Shown here piece by piece: positions 36,198 to 43,518 of a stretch of 64,000 nucleotides of DNA. Numbering within the stretch: position 1 is the stretch's first letter; each line of letters begins with the position of its first letter. The notes beneath the pieces were generated by a model. It did not search any database and was not told where the DNA came from. It worked only from the letters and a program-made list of their open reading frames with translations. The position numbers were made by a program, and so were the translations under genes. This stretch comes from Promethearchaeota archaeon (GTDB lineage: Archaea; Asgardarchaeota; Lokiarchaeia; Sigyniarchaeales; SOKP01). The stretch lies in assembly GCA_019057795.1 (NCBI GenBank), contig JAHLWS010000087.1, positions 1 through 64,000 on the forward strand, read 5' to 3'.

Positions 36198-36271
36198 ATG
36201 TGTTAGCTAATGAGGCTGAGTTAAAAAAACGAGAATTCAGCTGAAGAAATGGGAGCACCATATAACACATT
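36197..36271 (+). promoter_or_regulatory. SECIS element with eukaryote-like kink-turn, 3' UTR of vhuD
   Basis: It starts at the last base of the vhuD stop. Lower helix: 36197-36205 pairs with 36263-36271 (nine perfect pairs). A short GCT/AGC helix (36206-36208 with 36254-36256) follows. The core is ATGAG at 36210-36214 opposite TGAA at 36242-36245, giving tandem sheared G.A and A.G pairs (G212.A244, A213.G243). Upper helix: 36215-36222 pairs with 36234-36241 (eight pairs, one G.U). The apical loop 36223-36233 begins with a run of A. ATGA, apical AA and TGA are the diagnostic positions of eukaryotic SECIS, and similar elements are known from Lokiarchaeota. Confidence 0.88.
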
Positions 36272-36377
36272 AAAAAATTTTATAAAAATAAATATATCAA
36301 AAAAAAAAAGTTTAAAATTTTTTAAAAAAATTAAATCAAAAACAAGAAATTAAATTTACAGTTTTGAGTTGGAAAAC

Positions 36378-37508
36378 ATGGATACAATAGATGAATATCT
36401 AATAAAGATTGAAGATTTTCCTAAATTATTAACAACGTTATTAAAAGAAAAAGTTGTTAGCAAAATAATTGGGACAAAAGTAAAGGTAGATAAAAAAACT
36501 CAGAAAGAGGACAGATTTACGATTTCTCCAGAACTCTACGAGAAACCAGAAGATATTTCGGGTTTTCCCTTAACTAACCTAATTGCATATGGGTACGCTA
36601 GAACAGATTCAGCTGCGAAATTTTTACATAAGTCAGTTAACGGAGCATTGAAAGAAAAAGTAGGACTTATTGCTCGCCCTTGTGACACAAGGGGGATAAT
36701 TGAGTTAGTAAAAATTAGACAGATCAATTTAGATAATCTTTTTATCATTGCTTTTGAAGACAGAGGAATGGTGATAAACGTTTCTCGCCAGATAAAGAAG
36801 ATGGAAGGTATTGATCCGACTAAAGTGGTTAAGGAAAAAATCGGAGATAAGGGTTTAATTCTCAAGTTTGAAGATGGAAGCACTAAAGAAGTAGGATTAG
36901 ACATAGCAGAAAATTGTACGCGCTGTGTTAGAAAAGTTCCGGTTGTTGCTGATTTGGGAATTAGCGATCTAATATTGCCTATCGATTCTGACGAAATAAT
37001 CCTTAAAGTATATTCTACTAAAGGAGAAGAACTTGTAGAAAAATCAAAAATTAACAAGAAGCCATTACCTGATGACATGAAAACAAAAGACGCGGAAAAG
37101 CTTAAAGAAATCAAAGAAACAGCCCTCGCAAAAAGAGTAAAGGATTTAGAAGAATGGGACAAGCTTTCTCAAGAGGAAAAGATGACTAAACTACAAGCAT
37201 GTACTATGTGTGGAATGTGCATTAGAGGATGCCCTGTTTGCTACTGCGTTGACTGTATTCTAACGAAGAAGCGAAAAACAAAAACTATAAATAAAGAGAC
37301 ATATCAATTAACTCGAATTGCCCACGTTGCTGACCGGTGCGTAGAATGTGGCAACTGTGATAATAATTGCCCAACGCATTTACCGTTATCTCTGTACTTT
37401 CAATCGTTAAACGACTCATTTAAAGAAAAGTTTGGTTACAATGCTGGTGAGAGCTTGGAAGATATACCCTTTAGATCTGGGAAAGCAATAAGCGAAATGG
37501 AGTTATAA
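36378..37508 (+). CDS. FdhB/FrhB-like flavin and Fe-S subunit
   Basis: A 376-residue protein related to the beta subunit of F420-dependent formate dehydrogenase/hydrogenase. It has IARPCDTRGIIELVKIRQI, the FrhB-type segment, and a lone CTRC motif in the middle. After a charged helical insertion come C-terminal clusters CTMCGMCIRGCPVCYCVDC and CVECGNCDNNCPTHLPL. FdhB-like proteins hand electrons between a dinucleotide or F420 and Fe-S carriers. ATG 36378 is preferred to TTG 36369. It lies about 100 bases after the SECIS and before a polyferredoxin gene, so it is probably the partner exchanging electrons with HdrA-VhuD. F420 binding is inferred from family only. Confidence 0.85.
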   Translation: MDTIDEYLIKIEDFPKLLTTLLKEKVVSKIIGTKVKVDKKTQKEDRFTISPELYEKPEDISGFPLTNLIAYGYARTDSAAKFLHKSVNGALKEKVGLIARPCDTRGIIELVKIRQINLDNLFIIAFEDRGMVINVSRQIKKMEGIDPTKVVKEKIGDKGLILKFEDGSTKEVGLDIAENCTRCVRKVPVVADLGISDLILPIDSDEIILKVYSTKGEELVEKSKINKKPLPDDMKTKDAEKLKEIKETALAKRVKDLEEWDKLSQEEKMTKLQACTMCGMCIRGCPVCYCVDCILTKKRKTKTINKETYQLTRIAHVADRCVECGNCDNNCPTHLPLSLYFQSLNDSFKEKFGYNAGESLEDIPFRSGKAISEMEL

Positions 37509-37580
37509 AAAACATAATTATTAAAAATTTAAAAAATAATATTTTTAATTAATAATAAAGAAAAACAAATGTGAAGAATT

Positions 37581-38345
37581 ATGTCGTTACCGGCTAAAAA
37601 AGCAATCGAGATTGATTCAAATATTACTCATTACATTTATAAAATGCTAAACCACGAAATGATTCTAAAATACGACGAAAGCAAGTGTATTGAGTGCGGT
37701 TTTTGTCACCGAGTTTGTCCCGTAACCATTTCAATTTACGATGAACCCTTAAAAAAGACGGCAATCGGAACGCCAGAAGAAATGAGGGTAGAGTCTGACA
37801 AAAAAATCGTAGTTGATGTAGAGAAATGCATCTGGTGCGGAAGTTGCACTTGGATCTGTCCTGGATACACTTTGGAACTAATTATAAACGGAGAAAACAA
37901 GATATTATTGGTCGAAAACGGTTCTCTTCCAGAATTTGAGGAAGAGGTTCGCACTTTAGAGAACGGTCAGAAAGTTCGCAAGGTAGTAGAAGGTTCTATT
38001 ACAATTACTTGCGATGAAAAAGATAACAAAGTTATTGACGCATTCGCGGACGAATGTGCTGTTGGCGCTATGTCTCGGGAAGGAAAGGAAGTAGTTGTAG
38101 ACATTGATAAGTGTATTCTATGTTTCAAATGTACAGAAGCCTCAAAGAACTACGATAATATTAGCGTAAAGGTTTTCCGCGATAGATTCAAGAAAGTAAA
38201 AGGAGAACCATCGTCTGTATGGAACGCTATAAATTTGCGAGTGCTTGGAAAAGAAGGAAAAATTAAAGGTATTATGAGTCGAAGTCAAAACAAACTCGCA
38301 GATGCCGTTATGCGCTTATTAGGCAAGGAATTTAGCGAGGAATAA
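37581..38345 (+). CDS. Polyferredoxin-like [4Fe-4S] protein
   Basis: A 254-residue protein with two clear ferredoxin motifs (CIECGFCHRVCP at about residues 34-45; CIWCGSCTWICPG at about 77-89), a central beta region with a long acidic linker, and a third partial motif CILCFKCTEAS near residue 180. The C-terminal about 60 residues are basic and helical. It follows the FdhB-like gene after 72 bases and likely acts as its electron carrier. Base composition is higher in GC than the intergenic background, as in the AOR ferredoxin. No membrane segment. Confidence 0.8.
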   Translation: MSLPAKKAIEIDSNITHYIYKMLNHEMILKYDESKCIECGFCHRVCPVTISIYDEPLKKTAIGTPEEMRVESDKKIVVDVEKCIWCGSCTWICPGYTLELIINGENKILLVENGSLPEFEEEVRTLENGQKVRKVVEGSITITCDEKDNKVIDAFADECAVGAMSREGKEVVVDIDKCILCFKCTEASKNYDNISVKVFRDRFKKVKGEPSSVWNAINLRVLGKEGKIKGIMSRSQNKLADAVMRLLGKEFSEE

Positions 38346-38470
38346 AACTAACTATTATTTTTAATTCATTTCTTAGTATTGCAATTTAACTCTCGTTTTT
38401 TCTTATTCTATATATAGCAAGAGATTTAAAGATAAAAGATGTTTATAATAAAATCGTTTTGATAAATAAA

Positions 38471-38944
38471 TTATTTTGAACTTATTTCTAAAAGATATTC
38501 TTCCGGAGTGAATGTTTTAATCTTATTTACCCAAGTAAAATGTTTTTTATTATATGTAATTAAAGGAGTATGTATTTTTTCACATTCAGTTCCGATCAAG
38601 AAATCTCTAAAATGATTTTTAAAAGGAAGTTGGTTTTTGTTTTCAAAAGCATTTTGAATGACTTTTGAAATCAACGAATTATCCCAATGTAAGAAAATTC
38701 CATCAAATTTTTTAATATCTTCAATAAACCCGTTCCAAGGAATACCTCGAATAATATAATAAAATCCTACCTCTAATTGTACAATTGTTGGCAGGAAAAC
38801 TTGAAATTTAAATTTATTTAGAGTCAAATAATTAATAAAATCATAATTTCTAAAAATATTTGAATCGAGAGCTAGCTTAAGTTTTGTATTATTCGATTTT
38901 TTAACTTCTTCTTGAGAACTCATTCTTCCAACCCTGTTTTCCAA
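38471..38944 (-). CDS. PIN-domain toxin of an RHH/PIN pair
   Basis: A 157-residue PIN-like protein: LALDSNIFRNYDF with the first acidic residue, PTIVQLEVGFYYI with the glutamate, RDFLIGTECEKI with the third acidic group, then PLITYNKKHF. This is the PIN pattern, although the last aspartate is replaced around ITYNKKHF. The first about 20 residues before LKLALDSN are unusually charged and could be a start-site overextension; the gene overlaps the RHH gene by 25 bases. Expected activity is Mg-dependent RNA cleavage, controlled by the upstream antitoxin. Confidence 0.72.
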   Translation of the reverse strand: MENRVGRMSSQEEVKKSNNTKLKLALDSNIFRNYDFINYLTLNKFKFQVFLPTIVQLEVGFYYIIRGIPWNGFIEDIKKFDGIFLHWDNSLISKVIQNAFENKNQLPFKNHFRDFLIGTECEKIHTPLITYNKKHFTWVNKIKTFTPEEYLLEISSK

Positions 38945-39255
38945 TTGTTTAAAAGTATTTCATCTAAAGTATCAGTTCCTACAAACAATTTTTGTTGAAG
39001 AATTTTTCTATTTGGATCTAAATTCCAAATAATTTTTGTCGCTTCCTTTAATATCTTCTCAATATCTGATTTTTGTGTTTCTTTTATATTTAAATTGGCA
39101 TTAACTGAGATTTGTTTTTCTCTAAGAATGTCTCTTTCAAATAAAGTTAAAGCGCGTTTAATTACTTCGCTTTGAGTAATATCTAACCAAGCAGATAATT
39201 TTTTTAATCTTTTTCGTAGCCCTTCATCAATTGCTACTGTTGTTCTAATTGTCAT
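38920..39255 (-). CDS. Ribbon-helix-helix antitoxin
   Basis: A 111-residue protein whose first 45 residues (TIRTTVAIDEGLRKRLKKLS and ITQSEVIKRALTLFERD) are a CopG/RHH DNA-binding module: one beta strand and two helices. The charged C-terminal half probably neutralises the PIN protein encoded directly downstream with overlap. Tandem repeats sit immediately upstream of the start (39254-39282) and are the likely binding sites for autoregulation. Confidence 0.8.
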   Translation of the reverse strand: MTIRTTVAIDEGLRKRLKKLSAWLDITQSEVIKRALTLFERDILREKQISVNANLNIKETQKSDIEKILKEATKIIWNLDPNRKILQQKLFVGTDTLDEILLNNWKTGLEE

Positions 39256-39282
39256 ATAAATATAGAAGACATATAAATATAT
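39254..39282. promoter_or_regulatory. Tandem repeat operator/promoter of the RHH-PIN operon
   Basis: CATATAAATATA occurs twice, at 39254-39265 and 39271-39282, a 17-bp period. On the minus strand the second copy supplies a TATA-like element about 26 bases before the antitoxin start at 39255. The first copy contains the start codon. Tandem half-sites are typical of RHH repressor operators. Confidence 0.6.
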
Positions 39283-39325
39283 AAATATGTTTTTATTATA
39301 AAGATATAATTACACAAATTGAGAA

Positions 39326-39997
39326 ATGAAAATGAAAGATATTAGTAAAAAAATCTTAATATTTTTGATATTTCAAATTATTTATCCAAATATATTCTAT
39401 ATTCTACTTGTTCCAGAAATTTATACAGTATCCATTTACGTTTTATATTTGTTAACGAATTATGTAATTGCTTTTGCAGATTCATTGATACGCCCTCTAA
39501 CGAAAGAGAGAAATCCTTCAAAAATATATGATTTCTTAATATTATTGATGTTTTTGTTATCACCATTCTTCTTAATTGCTGCTTTTTATGAGAATAAGCT
39601 ACTAATATCATCGATACTACCATTCTGGGATAATATTATTGTTAGTTATATTGGATTCGTTCTTTATCTCTCAGCAGGTATCTTAGTTATTGTAGGACGA
39701 TTACAGCTTGGTAAGTTCGGTTCAGGTGAATTAATAACGGAGGAGGACCACAAACTTTATACCGAAGGGGTTTACAAACATATTCGGAATCCAATGTATT
39801 CTGGGGCATTAATAGCTGTTATTGGGTTCGGTTTAGTCTTTAGAAGTATAATTACGCTTTTATTCGTTTCGATTTTCTATTTTATATTGTTTAAAATGAG
39901 AATTGATGAAGAAGAAAGACTTCTTTACGAGGCTTTTGGAGAAGAATTCTCTAATTACAAGAAGAAAAGCAAAAAACTAATACCATTTATATATTAA
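39326..39997 (+). CDS. Isoprenylcysteine carboxyl methyltransferase-like (ICMT/PEMT family) membrane protein
   Basis: A 223-residue protein with about five to six membrane segments and the ICMT/PEMT SAM-binding signature: LITEEDHKLYTEGVYKHIRN, then RNPMYSGALIAVIGFGLVF, and a C-terminal EERLLYEAFGEEFSNYKK. Members methylate phospholipids, isoprenoids or prenylated cysteine at the membrane. Many prokaryotes have such proteins without protein prenylation, so the substrate is open. It is of interest in an organism with Rab-like GTPases, although the GTPase in this window has no C-terminal cysteine. Single gene. Confidence 0.8.
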   Translation: MKMKDISKKILIFLIFQIIYPNIFYILLVPEIYTVSIYVLYLLTNYVIAFADSLIRPLTKERNPSKIYDFLILLMFLLSPFFLIAAFYENKLLISSILPFWDNIIVSYIGFVLYLSAGILVIVGRLQLGKFGSGELITEEDHKLYTEGVYKHIRNPMYSGALIAVIGFGLVFRSIITLLFVSIFYFILFKMRIDEEERLLYEAFGEEFSNYKKKSKKLIPFIY

Positions 39998-40123
39998 AAA
40001 TTAACTTATTTTTTAATCTCGGAATTTTTCTAGATGATTTATAAAGCTTTTAATTGTTAATTTTAACCGAAACTTAGAATTAATTATCTCTAAACAATCA
40101 AGTTATTCAATAGTAATATAAAT

Positions 40124-40150
40124 AAAAGAATATTCGGGTAATTTTACAAA
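40124..40150 (+). repeat. Left terminal inverted repeat of the insertion sequence
   Basis: It begins AAAAGAATATTCGGG and continues TAATTTTACAAA. It is the reverse complement of 41738-41764 except for two mismatches. Confidence 0.8.
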
Positions 40151-40366
40151 TGAATGAAGAATTATAAAGTCTTTCAACGCCATTCGCTTGTAAAATCTTT
40201 CTACCCGCTTTTTTTTATCTTTCACCTCATTAACGCCAAGAACTAACTTGAATACTTAAAAATTTTATCGGTCTTTAATTAATCACTATTGGCTGCAATG
40301 ATTTGAATTGGATCGTTCCATTCTTCGTCCAAAAGATATTTAAACCAAGTCACATTAATATTCCAC

Positions 40367-41698
40367 ATGATTGGAAGAAAAAAAAGGGTTTATGAACCGT
40401 ATTGGCACCCCATCGAAGCTCAGAGCGAGAGTGGAGCGTGTTTTTCGTTAGGTAAGATCCAACTTTTATGTCCCGCGTGCGGGAGTTCAAAGGTAGGTTC
40501 ATATGGAACACACGGCAGAAAAAACACCCGTGTTGAGACTTTTCAGTGTAAAGATCGTAAATGTCCGCATTTAAAGAATTACAAAACGAGCAAACAGTTT
40601 GTTTTAACTACTTCATATCAATTCAACAAGTTAATATTCGGTAAGCTCAAGGCTCTTTACGAAGACTTGCTGAAAGACGGCGCAAAAAACAAGACTATCG
40701 CGAAAAAGTATGGCATATCCGAGTCGCAAGTATCAGCGCTAAGAACCGAGATTGAATCTGCGATTGACAAGTTAAACGGGTTGGATAGACTCGTATTGAC
40801 GCCTCAACCAGATACAGCTGTTGCTATCGATGAAACATTCCTTAAAATCGAGAGTACGTCCATTTACGTTATTATAGCTACGGGGTACACGTCCCATAAA
40901 ACTTTAGGAATAAAAGTGTCTAAAAGTCGTTCAGAAGAAGATATTCGCGAAGTTTTTGACGAGGCAGATGGGAACACCGAGCGTGATATTAGCGCGATTA
41001 GTTCCGATGCCTTGAACGCTACACAATCTATGGCAAAAAACTTGAACAGGGAGATCACCCATATCATCCACCCCCATAAAAAACCGTTCAAGAAAGCCAT
41101 TATCCGACATTACAGCTACGAAAACAACGAAAGAATCACGACGACGATTGGTGTTAAAAGTAATTTTTTTAAAAAACGCGGTAAACGGCAATTTAGGTAC
41201 ATGGAAGCAAGAACTGACTTGACTCCTAAAATAACGAAAAAGCGCGGACGACCTAAGGGTTCTAAAACCAAGAAGAGACGCAAAAAGCCAATGACAAAAA
41301 AGAAACGCGGTCGCAAAGGGCTTTACACGGTTTTTGAAAAAGGAACGGTCGGCTACGCCACAATAGATCCATATCGAGACAAGTTAAAGTTAGGAAAGGG
41401 GTTGTCCAGACCGGTTGGCGCCGGGCTGAACGCGACATTAAAGTTGTTCCCCCTAATGTCAATACAAAATAATCTTGCGGAAAATATAAACTCTATCCTC
41501 CGAGCTATTATCCGGTTAAGAGGCCCAAAAACAATAGAATCCGTGGAGAGACGCATTAGGGCGACATTGAAGGTACGGAATTATCCCGAAATCTTAGACG
41601 AGGTGCGAATCACGAGGCAGGTGAGGGGAGATTTTTTAATGAACAATCTAAAACTCATAGAATGCGCCGACCTACTAGAACGGGGGATTATAATGTAA
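40367..41698 (+). CDS. DDE-type transposase with zinc ribbon
   Basis: A 443-residue transposase. The N-terminus has a zinc ribbon (CPACGSSKVGSYG ... CKDRKCPHL, about residues 36-66), followed by an HTH (AKKYGISESQVSAL). The DDE catalytic core has D in VAIDETFLKI (about 149), D in AISSDALNATQS and E in NLAENINSILR. A lysine/arginine-rich linker at about 290-320 includes KRGRPKGSKTKK, which is AT-hook-like. Composition is richer in GC than the host DNA, consistent with recent arrival. The frame is intact, so it may be active. I cannot assign the IS family with confidence. Confidence 0.85.
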   Translation: MIGRKKRVYEPYWHPIEAQSESGACFSLGKIQLLCPACGSSKVGSYGTHGRKNTRVETFQCKDRKCPHLKNYKTSKQFVLTTSYQFNKLIFGKLKALYEDLLKDGAKNKTIAKKYGISESQVSALRTEIESAIDKLNGLDRLVLTPQPDTAVAIDETFLKIESTSIYVIIATGYTSHKTLGIKVSKSRSEEDIREVFDEADGNTERDISAISSDALNATQSMAKNLNREITHIIHPHKKPFKKAIIRHYSYENNERITTTIGVKSNFFKKRGKRQFRYMEARTDLTPKITKKRGRPKGSKTKKRRKKPMTKKKRGRKGLYTVFEKGTVGYATIDPYRDKLKLGKGLSRPVGAGLNATLKLFPLMSIQNNLAENINSILRAIIRLRGPKTIESVERRIRATLKVRNYPEILDEVRITRQVRGDFLMNNLKLIECADLLERGIIM

Positions 41699-41737
41699 GA
41701 AAATAAAAAAAGGGGCTAATTTATAATTGTTAATTCT

Positions 41738-41764
41738 TTTATAAAATTAACCGAATATTCTTTT
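41738..41764 (-). repeat. Right terminal inverted repeat of the insertion sequence
   Basis: It ends in ...CCGAATATTCTTTT and mirrors the left repeat at 40124-40150 with two mismatches. Confidence 0.8.
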
Positions 41765-41802
41765 AAATATCAATAATATCATATTTAAAAATTGAAAAAA
41801 AA

Positions 41803-42648
41803 ATGGAATATAAAACTATTAAATTTGAATTACAAAAAAATGGTATAGGATTTTTAACATTTAACAGAGCAGAAAAAGCTAATGCTATGTCATTTCAAAT
41901 GGTTGAAGAACTTCATTCTATATTTGATATGTTAATGATCAATCTCGATTGTCGAGTTCTTATCATGAAAGCAGAAGGTAAGATTTTTAATGCAGGGCAA
42001 GATCTTAAAGATGCTATAGTTTTAAAATCAAAGAAGAAACCCGAAAATCTCAAAAATTATTATTTCTTAGAGGTTCCAGAAATAATGAAAGGCATTATGT
42101 ATTATCAGTGGAGAATAGCAGAAATTATTGTAAAAATGAGAAAGATTTCACAACCGATTATTACCATAATTCAGGGTCCAGCAATCGGAGCAGGATTTTC
42201 TATTACAATGGCAACAGATATTCGTATTGCCAGTAAAGAGGCAAAATTTAACGCTGGCTATATTAATATCGGACTCACAGGTTCAGATATGGGTAGTAGT
42301 TATTTTCTTCCGCGTCTTGTAGGAATGTCAAGAGCGGTTGAACTACTATACACTGGAAGATTTTTTAATGCTGATGAAGCTTTAGATATAGGATTTATAT
42401 TAAAGATTGTTGAGAAGGATAAGTTACTTGAATCTGCAATGGAAATTGCCGAAGTATTACTTTCAAAAAGTCCTTTAGGATTACGGCTGACAAAACAAGC
42501 AATTAATTTATCTCTTGATTCTCCTAGTCTAGAAACAATTATTCAATTAGAAAATCGAGGTCAAGTTCTATGCAGTAATTCAAAAGATGTAATGGAAGCT
42601 TTCAATGCTTATATGGAAAAGCGAAAACCAAAATTTCCTTTACGATGA
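41803..42648 (+). CDS. Enoyl-CoA hydratase/isomerase family protein (crotonase)
   Basis: A 281-residue crotonase-fold protein. The oxyanion-hole regions are visible: GKIFNAGQDLKDA for the first CoA loop, and IIQGPAIGAGFSITMATDIRI for the second. AKFNAGYINIGLTGSDMGSSYFLPRLVG is the typical following segment. The usual E/E hydratase acids are not both obvious (T-G-S-D-M-G around the second site), so the reaction, whether hydration, isomerisation or another acyl-CoA conversion, is uncertain. It may work with the acyl-CoA ligase elsewhere in the window. Single gene immediately downstream of the insertion sequence. Confidence 0.88.
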   Translation: MEYKTIKFELQKNGIGFLTFNRAEKANAMSFQMVEELHSIFDMLMINLDCRVLIMKAEGKIFNAGQDLKDAIVLKSKKKPENLKNYYFLEVPEIMKGIMYYQWRIAEIIVKMRKISQPIITIIQGPAIGAGFSITMATDIRIASKEAKFNAGYINIGLTGSDMGSSYFLPRLVGMSRAVELLYTGRFFNADEALDIGFILKIVEKDKLLESAMEIAEVLLSKSPLGLRLTKQAINLSLDSPSLETIIQLENRGQVLCSNSKDVMEAFNAYMEKRKPKFPLR

Positions 42649-42728
42649 AAGCTCGCATATATTTTGAAAAAGCGTGGTCAGGTGCGCTAACTAATTTGAA
42701 AGAAAAACTAAACAGTAAAACAACTTGA
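42645..42728 (+). CDS. Possible 27-residue coupled mini-ORF
   Basis: ATG at 42645 overlaps the crotonase stop (ATGA) and opens MKARIYFEKAWSGALTNLK..., ending at TGA 42726-42728. The overlap suggests coupled translation, but the product resembles nothing I know. It may be the remains of a larger gene. Confidence 0.25.
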   Translation: MKARIYFEKAWSGALTNLKEKLNSKTT

Positions 42729-42821
42729 TTGAGTGCAATCTTAAACTTTAATTTTATTCTAACTTTTATCCTTGACATTTAAATGAGTAAGTTACTTATA
42801 ATTGCAATGGGTAAATAACTC

Positions 42822-43499
42822 TTGACTGAAGAAATGTTAAATGAGCTTGATTTAGATCAGTTTAGAAAAGTATTCAGTAAGTACACCATAGAAGCCTTTC
42901 AAAAACTTCCAAAATTGGAGAACCCCCGGATATTAGACATTGGTTGTGGTTCGGGAGTTCCCACCATGGAATTAGCAAAATTAAGTGATGGTGAAATAAT
43001 AGGAATCGATATTGATCAAGATCTTTTGGACAGTTTTAGTAGAAAAATTGAACAAGAAGGCTTAACCAATAGAGTAAAGGCTATTAAATGCTCATTACTA
43101 GATATAAAATTTCCAGACAATAGTTTTGATATCATTTGGGCTGAAGGATCAATAACAACGCTAGGTGTTGAAAAAAGTCTAAGAGGATGGAATAGGCTAC
43201 TTAAACCTAAAGGATTCTTGGTTATTCACGACGAGATTAAGCACTTTTTTGAAAAACGCTATAAAGTTACTAGATGTGGCTATAAACTTATTGAACACTT
43301 TTCTTTGCCAGAGGAAGCTTGGTGGGAAGAATATTATAGACCACTTGAGATTAGAATCAAGCATTTATATAAAAAATATAGTAACGATCCAGATGCTCTT
43401 GGAGTGTTAAATATCCATCAAACTGAGGTAGACATAGTCAAGGCCAGTCCAAAAAGTTTTCAATCAGTTTTTTGTATAATGCAAAAAAATAAAAAATAA
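42822..43499 (+). CDS. Class I SAM-dependent methyltransferase
   Basis: A 225-residue Rossmann-fold methyltransferase with motif I ILDIGCGSGVPTMELAKL (about residues 38-55), acidic motif II IIGIDIDQDLLD, and motif IV FPDNSFDIIWAEGSITTLG. The C-terminal part is specific, with HDEIKHFFEKRYKVT and no additional domain. The substrate could be a small molecule or lipid. It starts at TTG 42822. No neighbour suggests a pathway. Confidence 0.82.
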   Translation: MTEEMLNELDLDQFRKVFSKYTIEAFQKLPKLENPRILDIGCGSGVPTMELAKLSDGEIIGIDIDQDLLDSFSRKIEQEGLTNRVKAIKCSLLDIKFPDNSFDIIWAEGSITTLGVEKSLRGWNRLLKPKGFLVIHDEIKHFFEKRYKVTRCGYKLIEHFSLPEEAWWEEYYRPLEIRIKHLYKKYSNDPDALGVLNIHQTEVDIVKASPKSFQSVFCIMQKNKK

Positions 43500-43518
43500 A
43501 AGAAATTATAAAATAGCG

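Larger units (their letters stand above)
40124..41764 (+). mobile_element. Complete insertion sequence with 27-bp imperfect inverted repeats
   Basis: A 1641-bp element bounded by inverted repeats at 40124-40150 and 41738-41764 that match at about 25 of 27 positions. It carries a single transposase gene. It is flanked on both sides by AAAT (40120-40123 and 41765-41768), which may be a 4-bp target duplication, although in such AT-rich DNA this could be chance. The element lies between the ICMT-like gene and a crotonase gene and interrupts no recognisable gene. Confidence 0.82.
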
